DNA from: Candidatus Bathyarchaeota archaeon
GTDB taxonomy: Archaea; Thermoproteota; Bathyarchaeia; TCS64
NCBI GenBank assembly: GCA_026014815.1
Contig: JAOZHP010000031.1
Coordinates: forward strand, 25,608-89,607
Direction: 5' to 3'
Length of the DNA: 64,000 nucleotides
In this document: one piece after another, positions 24,500 to 33,013 of the stretch
Numbering within the stretch: the stretch's first letter is position 1
Layout of the letters: each line of letters begins with the position of its first letter
Position numbers and translations under genes: made by a program
The notes under the pieces: generated by a model
Databases searched by the model: none
Told to the model about the DNA's origin: nothing
What the model saw: the letters and a program-made list of their open reading frames with translations, nothing else

Positions 24500-25336
24500 A
24501 TGACTCTACCGAGTATGATAATTGAAAAACCATCGAAAATTCATAACCTTAGTTACTATATTCTTGGATTTTATCTAATCTATCTGATAACTCCGTTTTT
24601 ATCCGATACTACCGTCGAGATTAAATTATTATTGATAACCACATTAGGAAGTTATCTTGGTACACTTATTTATTATATTAAACCGATAGAAAGGATGATT
24701 TCCACCTACTATCGTTTGACTGGGAAAAATAAGTTCATACCTGATGCACCTTATGATGAGTTCAAAACGCCAATATTCAAATCAGATCTACTATATTCAC
24801 GTTTTCTCTACGAAGACCGGGCAATTATTAATGGAGCAATTTTTTTAGCGGTCGGTATGTTCCTTTCAAAGGAATTACTACAACAATATCAACTTGGTTA
24901 TCTATATTTTTACTTTATCTTAGGTGGTATCATCATACTGATGGTTGGAATCTGGGAAATAATTCAGCTTATTAAGGTCAAAATGGATTTACTTGTATTT
25001 TCTTACGGGTTTTATAACCTTAGTAAGAAAATACCTGAATTATCAAAAGCCTTAGAGATTAAAGATTGGAATCAAGCAAAAAAGATCACAGAAGACGAGT
25101 GGGATTTGTGGGACCCCATTTTATACGCAAATTTGTTTTCCACTCCTGTCAAACAAAAGTCATTATGTCCAAAATGCTCTGAGATTCGAGAAGGAAAAAC
25201 GGATGAATTCTGTATTATATGTGGTACAAGCTTGATAAACCGATGCCCTCATTGTAACGATTATCTAATAACTACTAAGAAACCGATCCCGGTTCACTGC
25301 AAAAAATGTGGAAAGAAATTGTTTACATCTGATTAA
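24500..25336 (+). CDS. membrane protein with C-terminal double zinc ribbon
   Basis: 278 residues. Four membrane helices are visible (LSYYILGFYLIYLITPF, IKLLLITTLGSYLGTLIYYI, AIINGAIFLAVGMFLS, YLYFYFILGGIIILMVGIW). After a soluble segment the C-terminus has four Cys pairs in order, CPKC, CIIC, CPHC and CKKC, a double zinc ribbon with two sites. The protein is AT-rich like the two genes before it but separated from them by 231 bases. Membrane helices with a cytoplasmic zinc ribbon suggest a sensor or scaffold; the function is unknown. The ATG at 24500 follows a TTAA-rich promoter-like stretch. Confidence 0.7.
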   Translation: MTLPSMIIEKPSKIHNLSYYILGFYLIYLITPFLSDTTVEIKLLLITTLGSYLGTLIYYIKPIERMISTYYRLTGKNKFIPDAPYDEFKTPIFKSDLLYSRFLYEDRAIINGAIFLAVGMFLSKELLQQYQLGYLYFYFILGGIIILMVGIWEIIQLIKVKMDLLVFSYGFYNLSKKIPELSKALEIKDWNQAKKITEDEWDLWDPILYANLFSTPVKQKSLCPKCSEIREGKTDEFCIICGTSLINRCPHCNDYLITTKKPIPVHCKKCGKKLFTSD

Positions 25337-25458
25337 AAAAAGGGAGATTATCACAAGCAGAGTTCCGTAAAAAATTGGTGAGGTAGTTGAGGTTCACACC
25401 GTTTGTCTATTTGTTTCACTTACAAGTGATATTATAGGGCTCCTGTGACGCTGTCAGT

Positions 25459-25671
25459 ATGCGGCAGGCGGTTAAAGAAGAGGCGATCTACGTCCTAGAA
25501 TGCGACCACACCCTCAGACAAGCCTACAGAATCATGGTAGACGTACGAGAGTACGCCGTCACCGTCACCAAGGAAGACGAACCCATCGGCGTCATAACCA
25601 TCAACGACATCCTGGACGCCGTAAGAAGAGGCTGCCACACATCCCTCTGCCTAGAAGAACTATTGAAATAG
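25459..25671 (+). CDS. small protein with a single CBS motif
   Basis: 70 residues covering one CBS unit: AIYVLECDHTLRQAYRIMVD, YAVTVTKEDEPIGVITINDI and LDAVRR. Two CBS units normally make one adenine-nucleotide-binding module, so this protein should dimerise or pair with another CBS protein. An alternative frame across this gene is Arg/His-rich and not credible. It stands first in a run with a 55-residue membrane protein and a histidine kinase, all on the same strand with small gaps. Confidence 0.8.
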   Translation: MRQAVKEEAIYVLECDHTLRQAYRIMVDVREYAVTVTKEDEPIGVITINDILDAVRRGCHTSLCLEELLK

Positions 25672-25692
25672 AGCCCAAACTAAAAGCTCTAT

Positions 25693-25860
25693 ATGCCTAT
25701 GAATTTCAGAGCTGGAGCATTCCTTTTCATCGCAATAGGCATAATCATCGTAATAATTCAGTTCGTCACCGGAGACCCGCTCATCATCCCAGCCATATTC
25801 AGCATAACCCTCGGAGGACTGCTGGGAGCCCTCAGCCAGATCTGGGGCACAAAAAAATAA
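25693..25860 (+). CDS. 55-residue two-helix membrane protein
   Basis: Read by hand: the ATG at 25693 (or 25699) opens a frame starting MPMNFRAGAFLFIAIGIIIV and ending ALSQIWGTKK with TAA at 25858-25860. Two membrane helices are visible, IAIGIIIVIIQFV and AIFSITLGGLLGAL, separated by TGDPLIIP, with a basic C-terminus. It lies 21 bases after the CBS gene and 14 bases before the kinase ATG, so it probably belongs to the same transcript. No family is recognised. Confidence 0.65.
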   Translation: MPMNFRAGAFLFIAIGIIIVIIQFVTGDPLIIPAIFSITLGGLLGALSQIWGTKK

Positions 25861-25874
25861 GCACCCAACATTTA

Positions 25875-27461
25875 ATGTCACGGTATATTAACGATGATCA
25901 GAAAGGATTCTACATGAGTCTCGCAGACCTGCATCGGGACCAAGAGTTCTACTCCCTACTACTAGACTCCATCCAGGACCCCATCAACGTAGTAGACACA
26001 GACCTCAACTACGTGTGGGTCAATCAAGCATTCAGCGATGCAAGAAACCAGTCAAGAGAAGAGATCATAGGCCAGAAATGCTATGACTGGACATTCAACC
26101 GGGAAGAGCCATGCGAGGGCTGCCCCGTAATCTTGTCCATCGAGGACATGAAGCCCCACGAGAGAATCATGGACTGGACCGACGGCACCACCCGAAGCGT
26201 CGCCTCCCAGCCAATCATACGAGACAACCAGGTAATCGGCGTCATCGAGGTCGCACGAGACCTAACAAACTACCTGAACGAACGGCAACGCTACGAGAAC
26301 ACCCTCCTAGCCCTCAACAGGCACGGCTCAGAGATCAATCAGGTGGAAACCGAGTTACAGCTAGGCGAACACCTCTTCAACACCATTGAACAACTCCTCG
26401 GGTACAGCTTCGGCAGCTTCGGGATACTCAAAGAAAACGCCGTCCATTACATACACGCCGCGGGAATAACCCCAGAGTTCGGGTTCGTACAGCCATTGGA
26501 CGGAAAAGGCGTCGTTTTACGGGCTGTTCACAGCAGGGAGACCGTGAATGTCCCTGATACACGCAAGGACCCAGACTACATTAAAAGTCCCCGGATCCAA
26601 GAGGATATGCTCTCCGAGCTTGTGGTCCCCGTTATACTCGACGACGAGGTAGTAGCAGTAATCAACATCGAGAGCACAGAACAAGACGCCTTCACAGTAC
26701 AGGACCAACGCATAATCGAGGCCATAAGCATACACGCCACCGCCGGCATACAGCAAATAAGACACCTCCGAAGACTCACCAAGATGCAAGCAGCCCACGA
26801 GCAAAGCCTCATCAAGGGCTTTAGGCGAGTCTCCAGCATGGTCCGCCACGACCTCAGAACCCCCCTCACAGCCATCGCCAACGCCGCATACCTACTCAAA
26901 GACGACCCAGGGAACAGAGAACTCAACGAGATAATCGCAAACCGAGCCAAATACATAGACAACATCATCGAGGACTGGAGACAGCAGACCCACACAGGCC
27001 ACCTGATGAGGGCTGACACTGACATCACCAAGCTGTTCAACGACGCAGTAAACGCCTGCACCATACCCGACAACATAAAAATGAGTCACAACGTCGCGCC
27101 AGACCTCCAGTTCAACCTGGACAAGAACAGCATGATGCGCGTCCTCTGCAACCTCATAGTAAACAGCACCGAGGCAATGCCTCAGGGAGGCACGATAACC
27201 CTCAAAGCCGAGATCAACGACGACCACCTCATCATATCCGTCACCGACACAGGGCGAGGCATACCCCGACGACACCTAAACAAGATATTCACACCCTTCT
27301 ACACCACCAAGCCAGACGGCATGGGCATCGGCCTCACCTACGTGAAACAAGCAGTCGAAGCCCACAACGGCACCATCACCCTCGACACCAAGTACAGAGA
27401 AGGCACCACGTTCACCATCACCATCCCCCAAGACCACAGAACCACGCAGACCCACAGCTAA
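25875..27461 (+). CDS. cytoplasmic sensor histidine kinase: PAS-GAF-HisKA-HATPase
   Basis: 528 residues from the ATG at 25875; an ATG at 25914 is also possible. A far longer open frame reaching back to 25500 reads Arg/His-rich and is not real. Domains in order: PAS (about 25-130, with CYDWTFNREEPCEGCPVI, a Cys-containing motif), GAF (about 150-310), H-box MVRHDLRTPLTAI, N-box NLIVNSTEAMP, DTGRGIP, FTPFYTTK and GMGIGLTYVKQ. All catalytic boxes are intact. No membrane helix is seen, so it senses a cytoplasmic signal, perhaps redox or metal through the paired Cys. No response regulator is adjacent. Confidence 0.93.
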   Translation: MSRYINDDQKGFYMSLADLHRDQEFYSLLLDSIQDPINVVDTDLNYVWVNQAFSDARNQSREEIIGQKCYDWTFNREEPCEGCPVILSIEDMKPHERIMDWTDGTTRSVASQPIIRDNQVIGVIEVARDLTNYLNERQRYENTLLALNRHGSEINQVETELQLGEHLFNTIEQLLGYSFGSFGILKENAVHYIHAAGITPEFGFVQPLDGKGVVLRAVHSRETVNVPDTRKDPDYIKSPRIQEDMLSELVVPVILDDEVVAVINIESTEQDAFTVQDQRIIEAISIHATAGIQQIRHLRRLTKMQAAHEQSLIKGFRRVSSMVRHDLRTPLTAIANAAYLLKDDPGNRELNEIIANRAKYIDNIIEDWRQQTHTGHLMRADTDITKLFNDAVNACTIPDNIKMSHNVAPDLQFNLDKNSMMRVLCNLIVNSTEAMPQGGTITLKAEINDDHLIISVTDTGRGIPRRHLNKIFTPFYTTKPDGMGIGLTYVKQAVEAHNGTITLDTKYREGTTFTITIPQDHRTTQTHS

Positions 27462-27498
27462 TACAACTGAACTAAAGTTATCAAGTAAAAAATCCAGG

Positions 27499-27984
27499 TT
27501 AAGTAAGCCTGATCAGCCGCATATAATCGGTGCCTGACAAGCTGTGAATCATAACCACAATCGAGGTACCCGAACTAAACAAGTCACTCCCTATCCACAC
27601 ATATATCGTCGTGCCCTCCCCGCTAGCCAACGAAAACCCTGAATCAGGTATGCTGGTGCCTGTGACGGTAGTACTCGACAATGAACCATTCACAGGAATA
27701 TTATACTCATCTATCGGAACCTTGTTCACGAACGCATACTCAAACGCAGCCCCAGCCGAGCCACTGTTCTTCACCGTGAGAACAATCTCCCACCCAGCGT
27801 TACCCACCGAAGGAGTATTAATACAGTACCCAGAAGAAATCCCGATCTTCTCGAAGTGAGTGTACTGATTGGTGATCCCACTCATCCAGAAACTCGCCGA
27901 CACAGCGATAGTAATAGCTACAGCCACAAGGATAACCGAAGCGATGACAGGGCTGATGCCCTTCCTATCACTAATGCCCCCCAT
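27499..27984 (-). CDS. archaeal type IV pilin-like protein
   Basis: 161 residues. A short N-terminus ends in RKGISPVIASVILVAVAITI, the class III signal of archaeal pilins, expected to be cut by a PibD-type peptidase before the hydrophobic helix. The rest is a beta-rich outer domain with two cysteines at most. It matches the archaeal Pilin_N/DUF1628 type. It would be exported and assembled into a surface filament. No pilus ATPase or platform gene is nearby. The ATG at 27984 is clear. Confidence 0.88.
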   Translation of the reverse strand: MGGISDRKGISPVIASVILVAVAITIAVSASFWMSGITNQYTHFEKIGISSGYCINTPSVGNAGWEIVLTVKNSGSAGAAFEYAFVNKVPIDEYNIPVNGSLSSTTVTGTSIPDSGFSLASGEGTTIYVWIGSDLFSSGTSIVVMIHSLSGTDYMRLIRLT

Positions 27985-28153
27985 TTCCGTCTCTTAAGAT
28001 TCAGTGCAGAATAAATCGATTATGAAGCCTTGACCTGTACCAAACATTTACAACCATGAATACGTAGAAGCTAAATTTACTTCGATAACAATCTATGTTT
28101 CTGTTTCATAATCAATAATTATACATCACAAGGTACCAACACCCGGTATAGTG

Positions 28154-28429
28154 ATGTCCATGAGCGAACTGGTTGTACCCAAAAGAGATGAAGAGTATCA
28201 AGCTAACTTCGTCAAACTCTACCAGAAACAGGCATACACAATGGTCGAATTCTGCGTCAACGCCCTAAACTCCGCCGCAAAAAACACACAGGAACCGCTG
28301 AACGACTCACAGCTAACAAAAGTAATAGAGGGAGAGTTAAACTCCTTAATAAAAGACATAAAGAACCCAAAACTTCTTGAAGAAGTAAAAAAAATAACCT
28401 TAAAAAAATACCGCAAAATCGAATTATAA
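28154..28429 (+). CDS. small helical protein, unknown function
   Basis: 91 residues from the ATG at 28154; ATG 28151 and 28160 are also in frame. It is predicted to be all-helical and charged (YQANFVKLYQKQAYTMVEFC, TKVIEGELNSLIKDIKN, LLEEVKKITLKKYRKIE). There are no Cys pairs, signal or membrane helix. AT-rich in its second half. It stands alone with 165 bases before it and 130 after. No family is recognised, though its length and codon use support a real gene. Confidence 0.55.
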   Translation: MSMSELVVPKRDEEYQANFVKLYQKQAYTMVEFCVNALNSAAKNTQEPLNDSQLTKVIEGELNSLIKDIKNPKLLEEVKKITLKKYRKIEL

Positions 28430-28559
28430 TAATATTAACTAACAAACTGAAGATTAATAAAAAACATCTCAATTAACAAATATTTACGTTAAGTTTATCA
28501 ATCACCTGACCAAGAGAAAGCTGGGCGAGCGAGGTGCAACGAATTGAACAGTGATTACC

Positions 28560-28799
28560 ATGAAGTATTGGTTAAACATCGACAAGTCATCAAAAACCAC
28601 AAAGCTCCACAAGGATCCATGCCGGTTCTGTAAACCACACAACCAGAGCAACAAAGGAATAAACGGCCTCAAACGACTGGGAGGATGGTTCAGATTCAAA
28701 ACAATAGCGGAAGCCAAAACATACCACAAAAACCATCACCCAGAATACCTGTGGCACCCATGCAGAATCTGCACCAAAAAACTAGAGGCGAACCTATGA
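28560..28799 (+). CDS. 79-residue zinc-binding small protein
   Basis: From the ATG at 28560 (MKYWLNIDKSS). CRFC near the start of the chain and CRIC near the end, with HPCRIC, give two Cys pairs about 43 residues apart, enough for one zinc site. His-rich stretch YHKNHHPEYLWH lies between. The pattern resembles small Ada-type or calcium-binding 'DPCRFC...HPCRIC' metal-binding modules with a Lys-rich middle. Its TGA shares bases with the ATG of the next gene (ATGA), so the two are translated together. Confidence 0.6.
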   Translation: MKYWLNIDKSSKTTKLHKDPCRFCKPHNQSNKGINGLKRLGGWFRFKTIAEAKTYHKNHHPEYLWHPCRICTKKLEANL

Positions 28800-29032
28800 G
28801 CTTCACCGATGAACTCTACACCGGACTCATAGACAAACTCAACAGCTACCCCATCGAGTCCATACAGAAGACACTGAAAGGCCGAGAGATCACAAAACAC
28901 GAAATCCCCGAAGTATTCACCATGCTCAAGATGATGAAGAACATCGAACAAGACCTATCCCGGCTCAGACAAGACATCGAGATGAAGATATTCAAGATAC
29001 GCCTCGAAGACCACATACAAGACCAAATCTGA
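28796..29032 (+). CDS. 78-residue helical protein coupled to the zinc protein
   Basis: From the ATG at 28796 (MSFTDELYTGLIDKLNSYPI) to 29032; the open frame before this ATG is Pro/His-rich shadow. It is an acidic helical protein ending in a long helix (MMKNIEQDLSRLRQDIEMKI). It overlaps the previous gene by 4 bases (ATGA), implying coupled translation and perhaps a physical complex. Function unknown. Confidence 0.6.
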   Translation: MSFTDELYTGLIDKLNSYPIESIQKTLKGREITKHEIPEVFTMLKMMKNIEQDLSRLRQDIEMKIFKIRLEDHIQDQI

Positions 29033-29435
29033 CCCATACCACCTAACAAGGGGGTAGCACGGAAAATGAAATCCAAGCCTTATCCGTGAAAACAAGCCCC
29101 AGAACAGCCCAAATTACTCCATAATACACAATAAAAGCGACAAGGCAACCGAGTATGAAAAAAGGTTCATTACATCAATCCTGAAATAATTTTTTTTCTC
29201 AATATTACAGGTTACTTGAAGCGGAATAGCGGCCCACCATCATGAAATAAAAAAACCAGACAAGTCACTGCAGCTGTACCCGACAACACATTAATGACGA
29301 CGACCGACACACCCCCCCGCTACACACAGGAAACAGAGTCCCCACCGATCCACAAATATAAGGATTGTAGATCAAACCCACAAACAAGGCAATATAGGCA
29401 CCACCACCTCCAATCCTACTTCAAAGGGGATAACC
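29033..29435. other. intergenic region, about 400 bases, before tfb
   Basis: A/C-rich and without a credible gene on either strand. It contains a T run at 29190-29197 that could end transcription from the small-protein pair, a C run at 29312-29318, and an AAATATAA box at 29354-29361 that is the best promoter candidate for tfb, about 75 bases before its start. Confidence 0.5.
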
Positions 29436-30356
29436 GTGTCAGCAACACTTGAAAACAAAACATGCGAAGAATGCGGCTCCGCAGACATCGTAACCGACAA
29501 AGAGACCGGAGAACTCGTATGCACCGCATGCGGAACCGTACTAGTCGAAAACCTAATAGACACAGGACCCGAGTGGCGAGCCTTCGACCTCGACCAACAA
29601 CAAAAACTCACAAGAGTCGGAGCACCCCTAACCCTCACCATCCACGACAAAGGCCTAAGCACCATGATCAGCTGGCAAAACCAAGACGCCACAGGCCGAA
29701 AACTAAAACCCGAGGAACAAGAACGCCAATACAGACTCAGAAAATGGCAGCGACGCACAAGCAGCAACGACTCCACGCAACGCAACCTCACCCACGCACT
29801 ATCTGAAATGAACCGCATCGCCAACAAGCTCAACCTCCCTAAACCAGTCGTCGAGACAGCCGCCATGATATACAGACGCGCCATACAGAAACAACTCATC
29901 AGAGGCCGAACCATCCAAAGCGTCGTCGCGTCAGCCCTCTACATGTCATGCAGACAATGCAACGTCATCCGCAGCCTCGAAGACGTAGCAAAAGCAGCCA
30001 ACATCACCAGAAAAGAAGCAGCACGCAACTACCGATTCCTCTACAAGGAACTCAAAACAGATGTACCACCCGTCAACAGAGACAACCTCATCACTAAATT
30101 CGTCAGCAAGCTCAGAATCACAGGGCGAACAGAGCAACTCGCACGCCAGATACTCAAGCAGGCAAGCGACAAGAAACTCACCATAGGCAGAGCACCCGAA
30201 GGAATCACAGCAGCATGCATCTACATCGCCTGCAAAATCAACATGGAAGAACGCACCCAAGGCGAGATAGCAAAAACCGCACAGATAACCGAAGTAACCA
30301 TCAGAAACAGGTACAAAGAACTCATCAAGAACCTGGACTTCATAGTGGAGCTATAA
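29436..30356 (+). CDS. tfb: transcription initiation factor B (TFB)
   Basis: 306 residues, full length for archaeal TFB. The N-terminal zinc ribbon is CEECGSADIV ... CTACGTVL; the B-reader region follows (GPEWRAFDLDQ); two cyclin folds cover about residues 110-205 and 210-305 with LNLPKPVVETAAMIYRRA and ITAACIYIACKINM. It recruits RNA polymerase to TBP-bound promoters and reads the BRE. The start is GTG at 29436, preceded by AAAGGGG about 8 bases upstream, a strong ribosome site. The two-unit CBS gene follows after 2 bases. Confidence 0.97.
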   Translation: MSATLENKTCEECGSADIVTDKETGELVCTACGTVLVENLIDTGPEWRAFDLDQQQKLTRVGAPLTLTIHDKGLSTMISWQNQDATGRKLKPEEQERQYRLRKWQRRTSSNDSTQRNLTHALSEMNRIANKLNLPKPVVETAAMIYRRAIQKQLIRGRTIQSVVASALYMSCRQCNVIRSLEDVAKAANITRKEAARNYRFLYKELKTDVPPVNRDNLITKFVSKLRITGRTEQLARQILKQASDKKLTIGRAPEGITAACIYIACKINMEERTQGEIAKTAQITEVTIRNRYKELIKNLDFIVEL

Positions 30357-30358
30357 AA

Positions 30359-30802
30359 ATGAGACCCGAGGTACGCCACTTCATGAACCGTGACCCAGTC
30401 ACCATCACAAGCGACTACACCGTACGCGACACAGCGCAAATGATGATCGACTTCGGCTTAGAGACACTAATAGTCACCGAGGACGACGAGATACTGGGCG
30501 CAGTCACCTACAGGGACCTCCTGGAGTACCTCATGTACCCAACATTCAACCCCGACACCGTCACCGTAGGAGAGATAACAGACGAAGAAATCACCCTCGT
30601 CAGACCCACCACAAGCCTCAGCGACTGCGCCGAAATAATGCTAGAAACAGACAAAGCAGCACTACCAGTCGTAGACAGCGAGCTCAGAGGCTACATCAGC
30701 TACACAGACATACTCAAACTAGTCTACAGGATAAGCAACGTCGAGGCAGACGAGGTAGAGCCCGAAGCAAAGCCCTTCGACACAGGCTACTACATCATAT
30801 AG
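30359..30802 (+). CDS. tandem CBS domain protein
   Basis: 147 residues from the ATG at 30359; the frame before it is the Arg/His-rich shadow of tfb. Two CBS units are visible: RHFMNRDPVTITSDYTVRDT ... EILGAVTYRDLLEYL and VGEITDEEITLVRPTTSLSD ... RGYISYTDILKLV. Together they form one Bateman module that binds adenine nucleotides or S-adenosylmethionine. It begins 2 bases after the tfb stop, so the two are coexpressed, which hints at an energy-state sensor linked to transcription. The C-terminus overlaps the convergent methyltransferase by 8 bases. Confidence 0.9.
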   Translation: MRPEVRHFMNRDPVTITSDYTVRDTAQMMIDFGLETLIVTEDDEILGAVTYRDLLEYLMYPTFNPDTVTVGEITDEEITLVRPTTSLSDCAEIMLETDKAALPVVDSELRGYISYTDILKLVYRISNVEADEVEPEAKPFDTGYYII

Positions 30803-31442
30803 GCTTACGGAAGTTCAACTGGTATACCAAGAAACCTCCAAACTCTTTTTCCAACACAAACCCCGCCTCCCCAGCCCATCGCTTCTCAATACGCCTCAAG
30901 GGGTAATCAGGATCAAAAAACAGCTCACACAAACATAGCAACCCACCAGGCCTCAAGACCCTGAAACACTCACGAAGAGCCCTCACAGGATCAGGAATCT
31001 CAGGGAGACAAGCGATCATAAAAACGCGGTCAACCGAGTCATCCATGAAACTAAAGTTATATGCATCATCGATACGAGGCTCAACGTTATCTATTCCCTC
31101 CCGTTCAACTCTTTCCCTGAGCCTCTCAAACACATAATCAGAGATATCACAAGCATAAACAGTCCCAGGAGCTACTCTCCGAGCCACCGCAAACGTATAA
31201 CTTCCCTTCCCGGGACCCACCTCCACCACCGTCATCCCAGGTTCAAGCATCATCCGGTCCGCGATCACCTCAGGATCCTGAAGGAAACGCCTCCTCAACG
31301 GGTTATCGATAACCTGAGTCAAGAACGATGGAATCGGGAAACGATAATACCGCCTGACGAGACGACCCACCGTCATCGCCAACAAAAAATACCCAAAAAC
31401 AACGTACAGGAGCACCAATAGCGCATTCAAGACTACTCCCAC
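30795..31442 (-). CDS. SAM-dependent methyltransferase with N-terminal membrane helix
   Basis: 215 residues. An N-terminal hydrophobic helix (VLNALLVLLYVVFGYFLLAMTV) anchors a class I Rossmann methyltransferase. Motif I is VVEVGPGKGSYTFAVAR, then YACDISDYV (acidic loop), FSFMDDSVDRVFMIACLPEI and a post-motif VLRPGGLLCLCELFFDPDYP. It most resembles UbiE/type 11-like enzymes. A membrane-bound lipid or quinone-like substrate is inferred from the anchor. The substrate is not determined. Confidence 0.87.
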   Translation of the reverse strand: MGVVLNALLVLLYVVFGYFLLAMTVGRLVRRYYRFPIPSFLTQVIDNPLRRRFLQDPEVIADRMMLEPGMTVVEVGPGKGSYTFAVARRVAPGTVYACDISDYVFERLRERVEREGIDNVEPRIDDAYNFSFMDDSVDRVFMIACLPEIPDPVRALRECFRVLRPGGLLCLCELFFDPDYPLRRIEKRWAGEAGFVLEKEFGGFLVYQLNFRKPI

Positions 31443-31491
31443 AAAAGACTCACGTTTAAAGTTTTTAACGCTTCAACTCCATGAAAACCAT

Positions 31492-32577
31492 ATGACATAT
31501 AGGGTCGCCATAGTCAAGACCACCAACGGCGTCAAGGAAGCCACCAAGGAAGCCATCAGGCTCCTAGGAGGCATCAGCAAATTCATAAACCTAGGTGAGA
31601 CCACCCTCCTCAAGCCAAACCTCTTCACAGTCAAAGGACCCGAGACAGGCGCCACCACCGACATGCAGATAGTCCTAGCCACCGCCGAGCTACTCCAAAC
31701 GCAAGGCAGCCACTGCATCATCGGAGAATGCCCAGCCACCGCCAGCTACACACGACCCGACATAGTCTTCGACGAACTCGGAGTAAGAAAACTCAGCGAA
31801 GCCAACGGCATCGAGATCAACGTCCTAGACAGAGACCCACCAGTCAAGGTCGAGATAAAAGGCGTCGTCAAGAACGAGTTCTGGTACCCCGAGACCGCCA
31901 TGAAACACCCCATAATCAACTTCCCCAAACTCAAGACCCACTCCCTCACCACCCTCACCTGCGCAGTCAAAAACCTCTTCGGGCTCCAGCAAGGAGGCAC
32001 CAAGGCCCACCACCACGTAACCGTAGGCAACGACGCCGAATCCTTCAGCCACCTACTCCTCGACATCTACCAAGGAATCAAACCCCAGTGCAGACTCCAC
32101 GTAGTCGACGCCCACATAGCCATGGAAGGAGAAGGACCCTCATCAGGAGACCCCGTTCCACTAGGCCTCATAATCGCAGGCGCAGACGCGGTAGCGGTCG
32201 ACCTAGTCTCCGCAGCCATAATGGGCTGGGACCCCGTCAACGAGGTTGGCACAAACTACCTCGCAATCCAACGAGGAATAGGACCTGCAGGCCTCCACGA
32301 AGTAGAGATTCTCGGCGAGTCAATCGACAACGTCAAGACCCCGATGAAGAAGCCTGAGATACATCAGGACGGTCAGATGTTTATCGACATCCGCATGCCC
32401 ATAATAGTGGACACCGACAACTGTATAGCATGCGGCGTCTGCGCCAAGGTATGCCCAGCAGGCGTCATAACGATAGCGGAGACCCCGGAGTTCAACATGG
32501 ATAAATGCATCCAGTGCTTCTGCTGCGTCGAGCTATGCCCCCACAAAGCCCTCAAGGCGGTGCGACCCGATGAGTGA
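31492..32577 (+). CDS. DUF362 protein fused to a two-cluster ferredoxin domain
   Basis: 361 residues. The N-terminal DUF362 domain (about 1-280) shows TTLLKPNLFTVKGPETGATT and NFPKLKTHSLTTLTCAVKNLFGLQQG. The C-terminus has two 4Fe-4S motifs, CIACGVCAKVCPAG and CIQCFCCVELCPHK. DUF362 proteins are predicted iron-sulfur oxidoreductases whose reactions are mostly unknown. The gene overlaps the HIT gene by 8 bases, implying coupled expression. The ATG at 31492 gives the usual start. Confidence 0.92.
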   Translation: MTYRVAIVKTTNGVKEATKEAIRLLGGISKFINLGETTLLKPNLFTVKGPETGATTDMQIVLATAELLQTQGSHCIIGECPATASYTRPDIVFDELGVRKLSEANGIEINVLDRDPPVKVEIKGVVKNEFWYPETAMKHPIINFPKLKTHSLTTLTCAVKNLFGLQQGGTKAHHHVTVGNDAESFSHLLLDIYQGIKPQCRLHVVDAHIAMEGEGPSSGDPVPLGLIIAGADAVAVDLVSAAIMGWDPVNEVGTNYLAIQRGIGPAGLHEVEILGESIDNVKTPMKKPEIHQDGQMFIDIRMPIIVDTDNCIACGVCAKVCPAGVITIAETPEFNMDKCIQCFCCVELCPHKALKAVRPDE

Positions 32578-33013
32578 AGACTGCCTCTTCTGCAGGATAG
32601 CCAAAAACAAGGAACCCAATTACAGGGTATACGAGGACGACAACGTAGTGGCGTTCCTAGACATCCATCCCATATCTGACGGTCACACCCTCCTGATCCC
32701 AAAGACACACGCTGTAATGGTGGAGGACCTGCCAGACGAGGACTATCAAGCCCTCTTCAACGCGTTGAAGAAGCTCATCAAGCCCATCCAGAACGCCATG
32801 AACGCCACGGATAGCAACATAACCATCAACAACGGAAGAAAAGCCGGCCAAATAATCCCACACGTCCACATCCACGTCATCCCGAGAACATCAATGATCA
32901 AAGACAGACTCTTCAGCGCAATAGGCAGAGCCAAGCCTAGACCAAAAACCTACTTTGAGGAAATCGCGCGAAAGATAAGAGAAAAGATTTCAGAGGAAAC
33001 CAGTGAAAACTAG
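32570..33013 (+). CDS. HIT family nucleotide hydrolase/transferase
   Basis: 147 residues. The histidine triad HVHIHVIPR is intact, and the upstream LFCRIAKNKEPNYRVYEDDN and DGHTLLIPKTH blocks are typical of Hint/Fhit-like proteins. CLFC at the N-terminus is a common zinc-binding start in this group. It acts on nucleoside phosphoramidates or dinucleotides. It begins inside the last codons of the DUF362 gene. It converges with the flavoprotein gene, overlapping it by 4 bases. Confidence 0.94.
   Translation: MSEDCLFCRIAKNKEPNYRVYEDDNVVAFLDIHPISDGHTLLIPKTHAVMVEDLPDEDYQALFNALKKLIKPIQNAMNATDSNITINNGRKAGQIIPHVHIHVIPRTSMIKDRLFSAIGRAKPRPKTYFEEIARKIREKISEETSEN

Noticed and set aside
25500..25874. N-terminal extension of the histidine kinase frame by 125 residues
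   Set aside because: The extension is Arg/His/Pro-rich shadow of the CBS gene and of a membrane peptide gene in other frames; an ATG at 25875 just before the PAS domain fits better.
29462..32357. Long Arg/Pro-rich frames on the + strand within tfb and the DUF362 gene
   Set aside because: They are frame shadows caused by the A/C-rich coding strand; composition is not protein-like and the real genes are certain.
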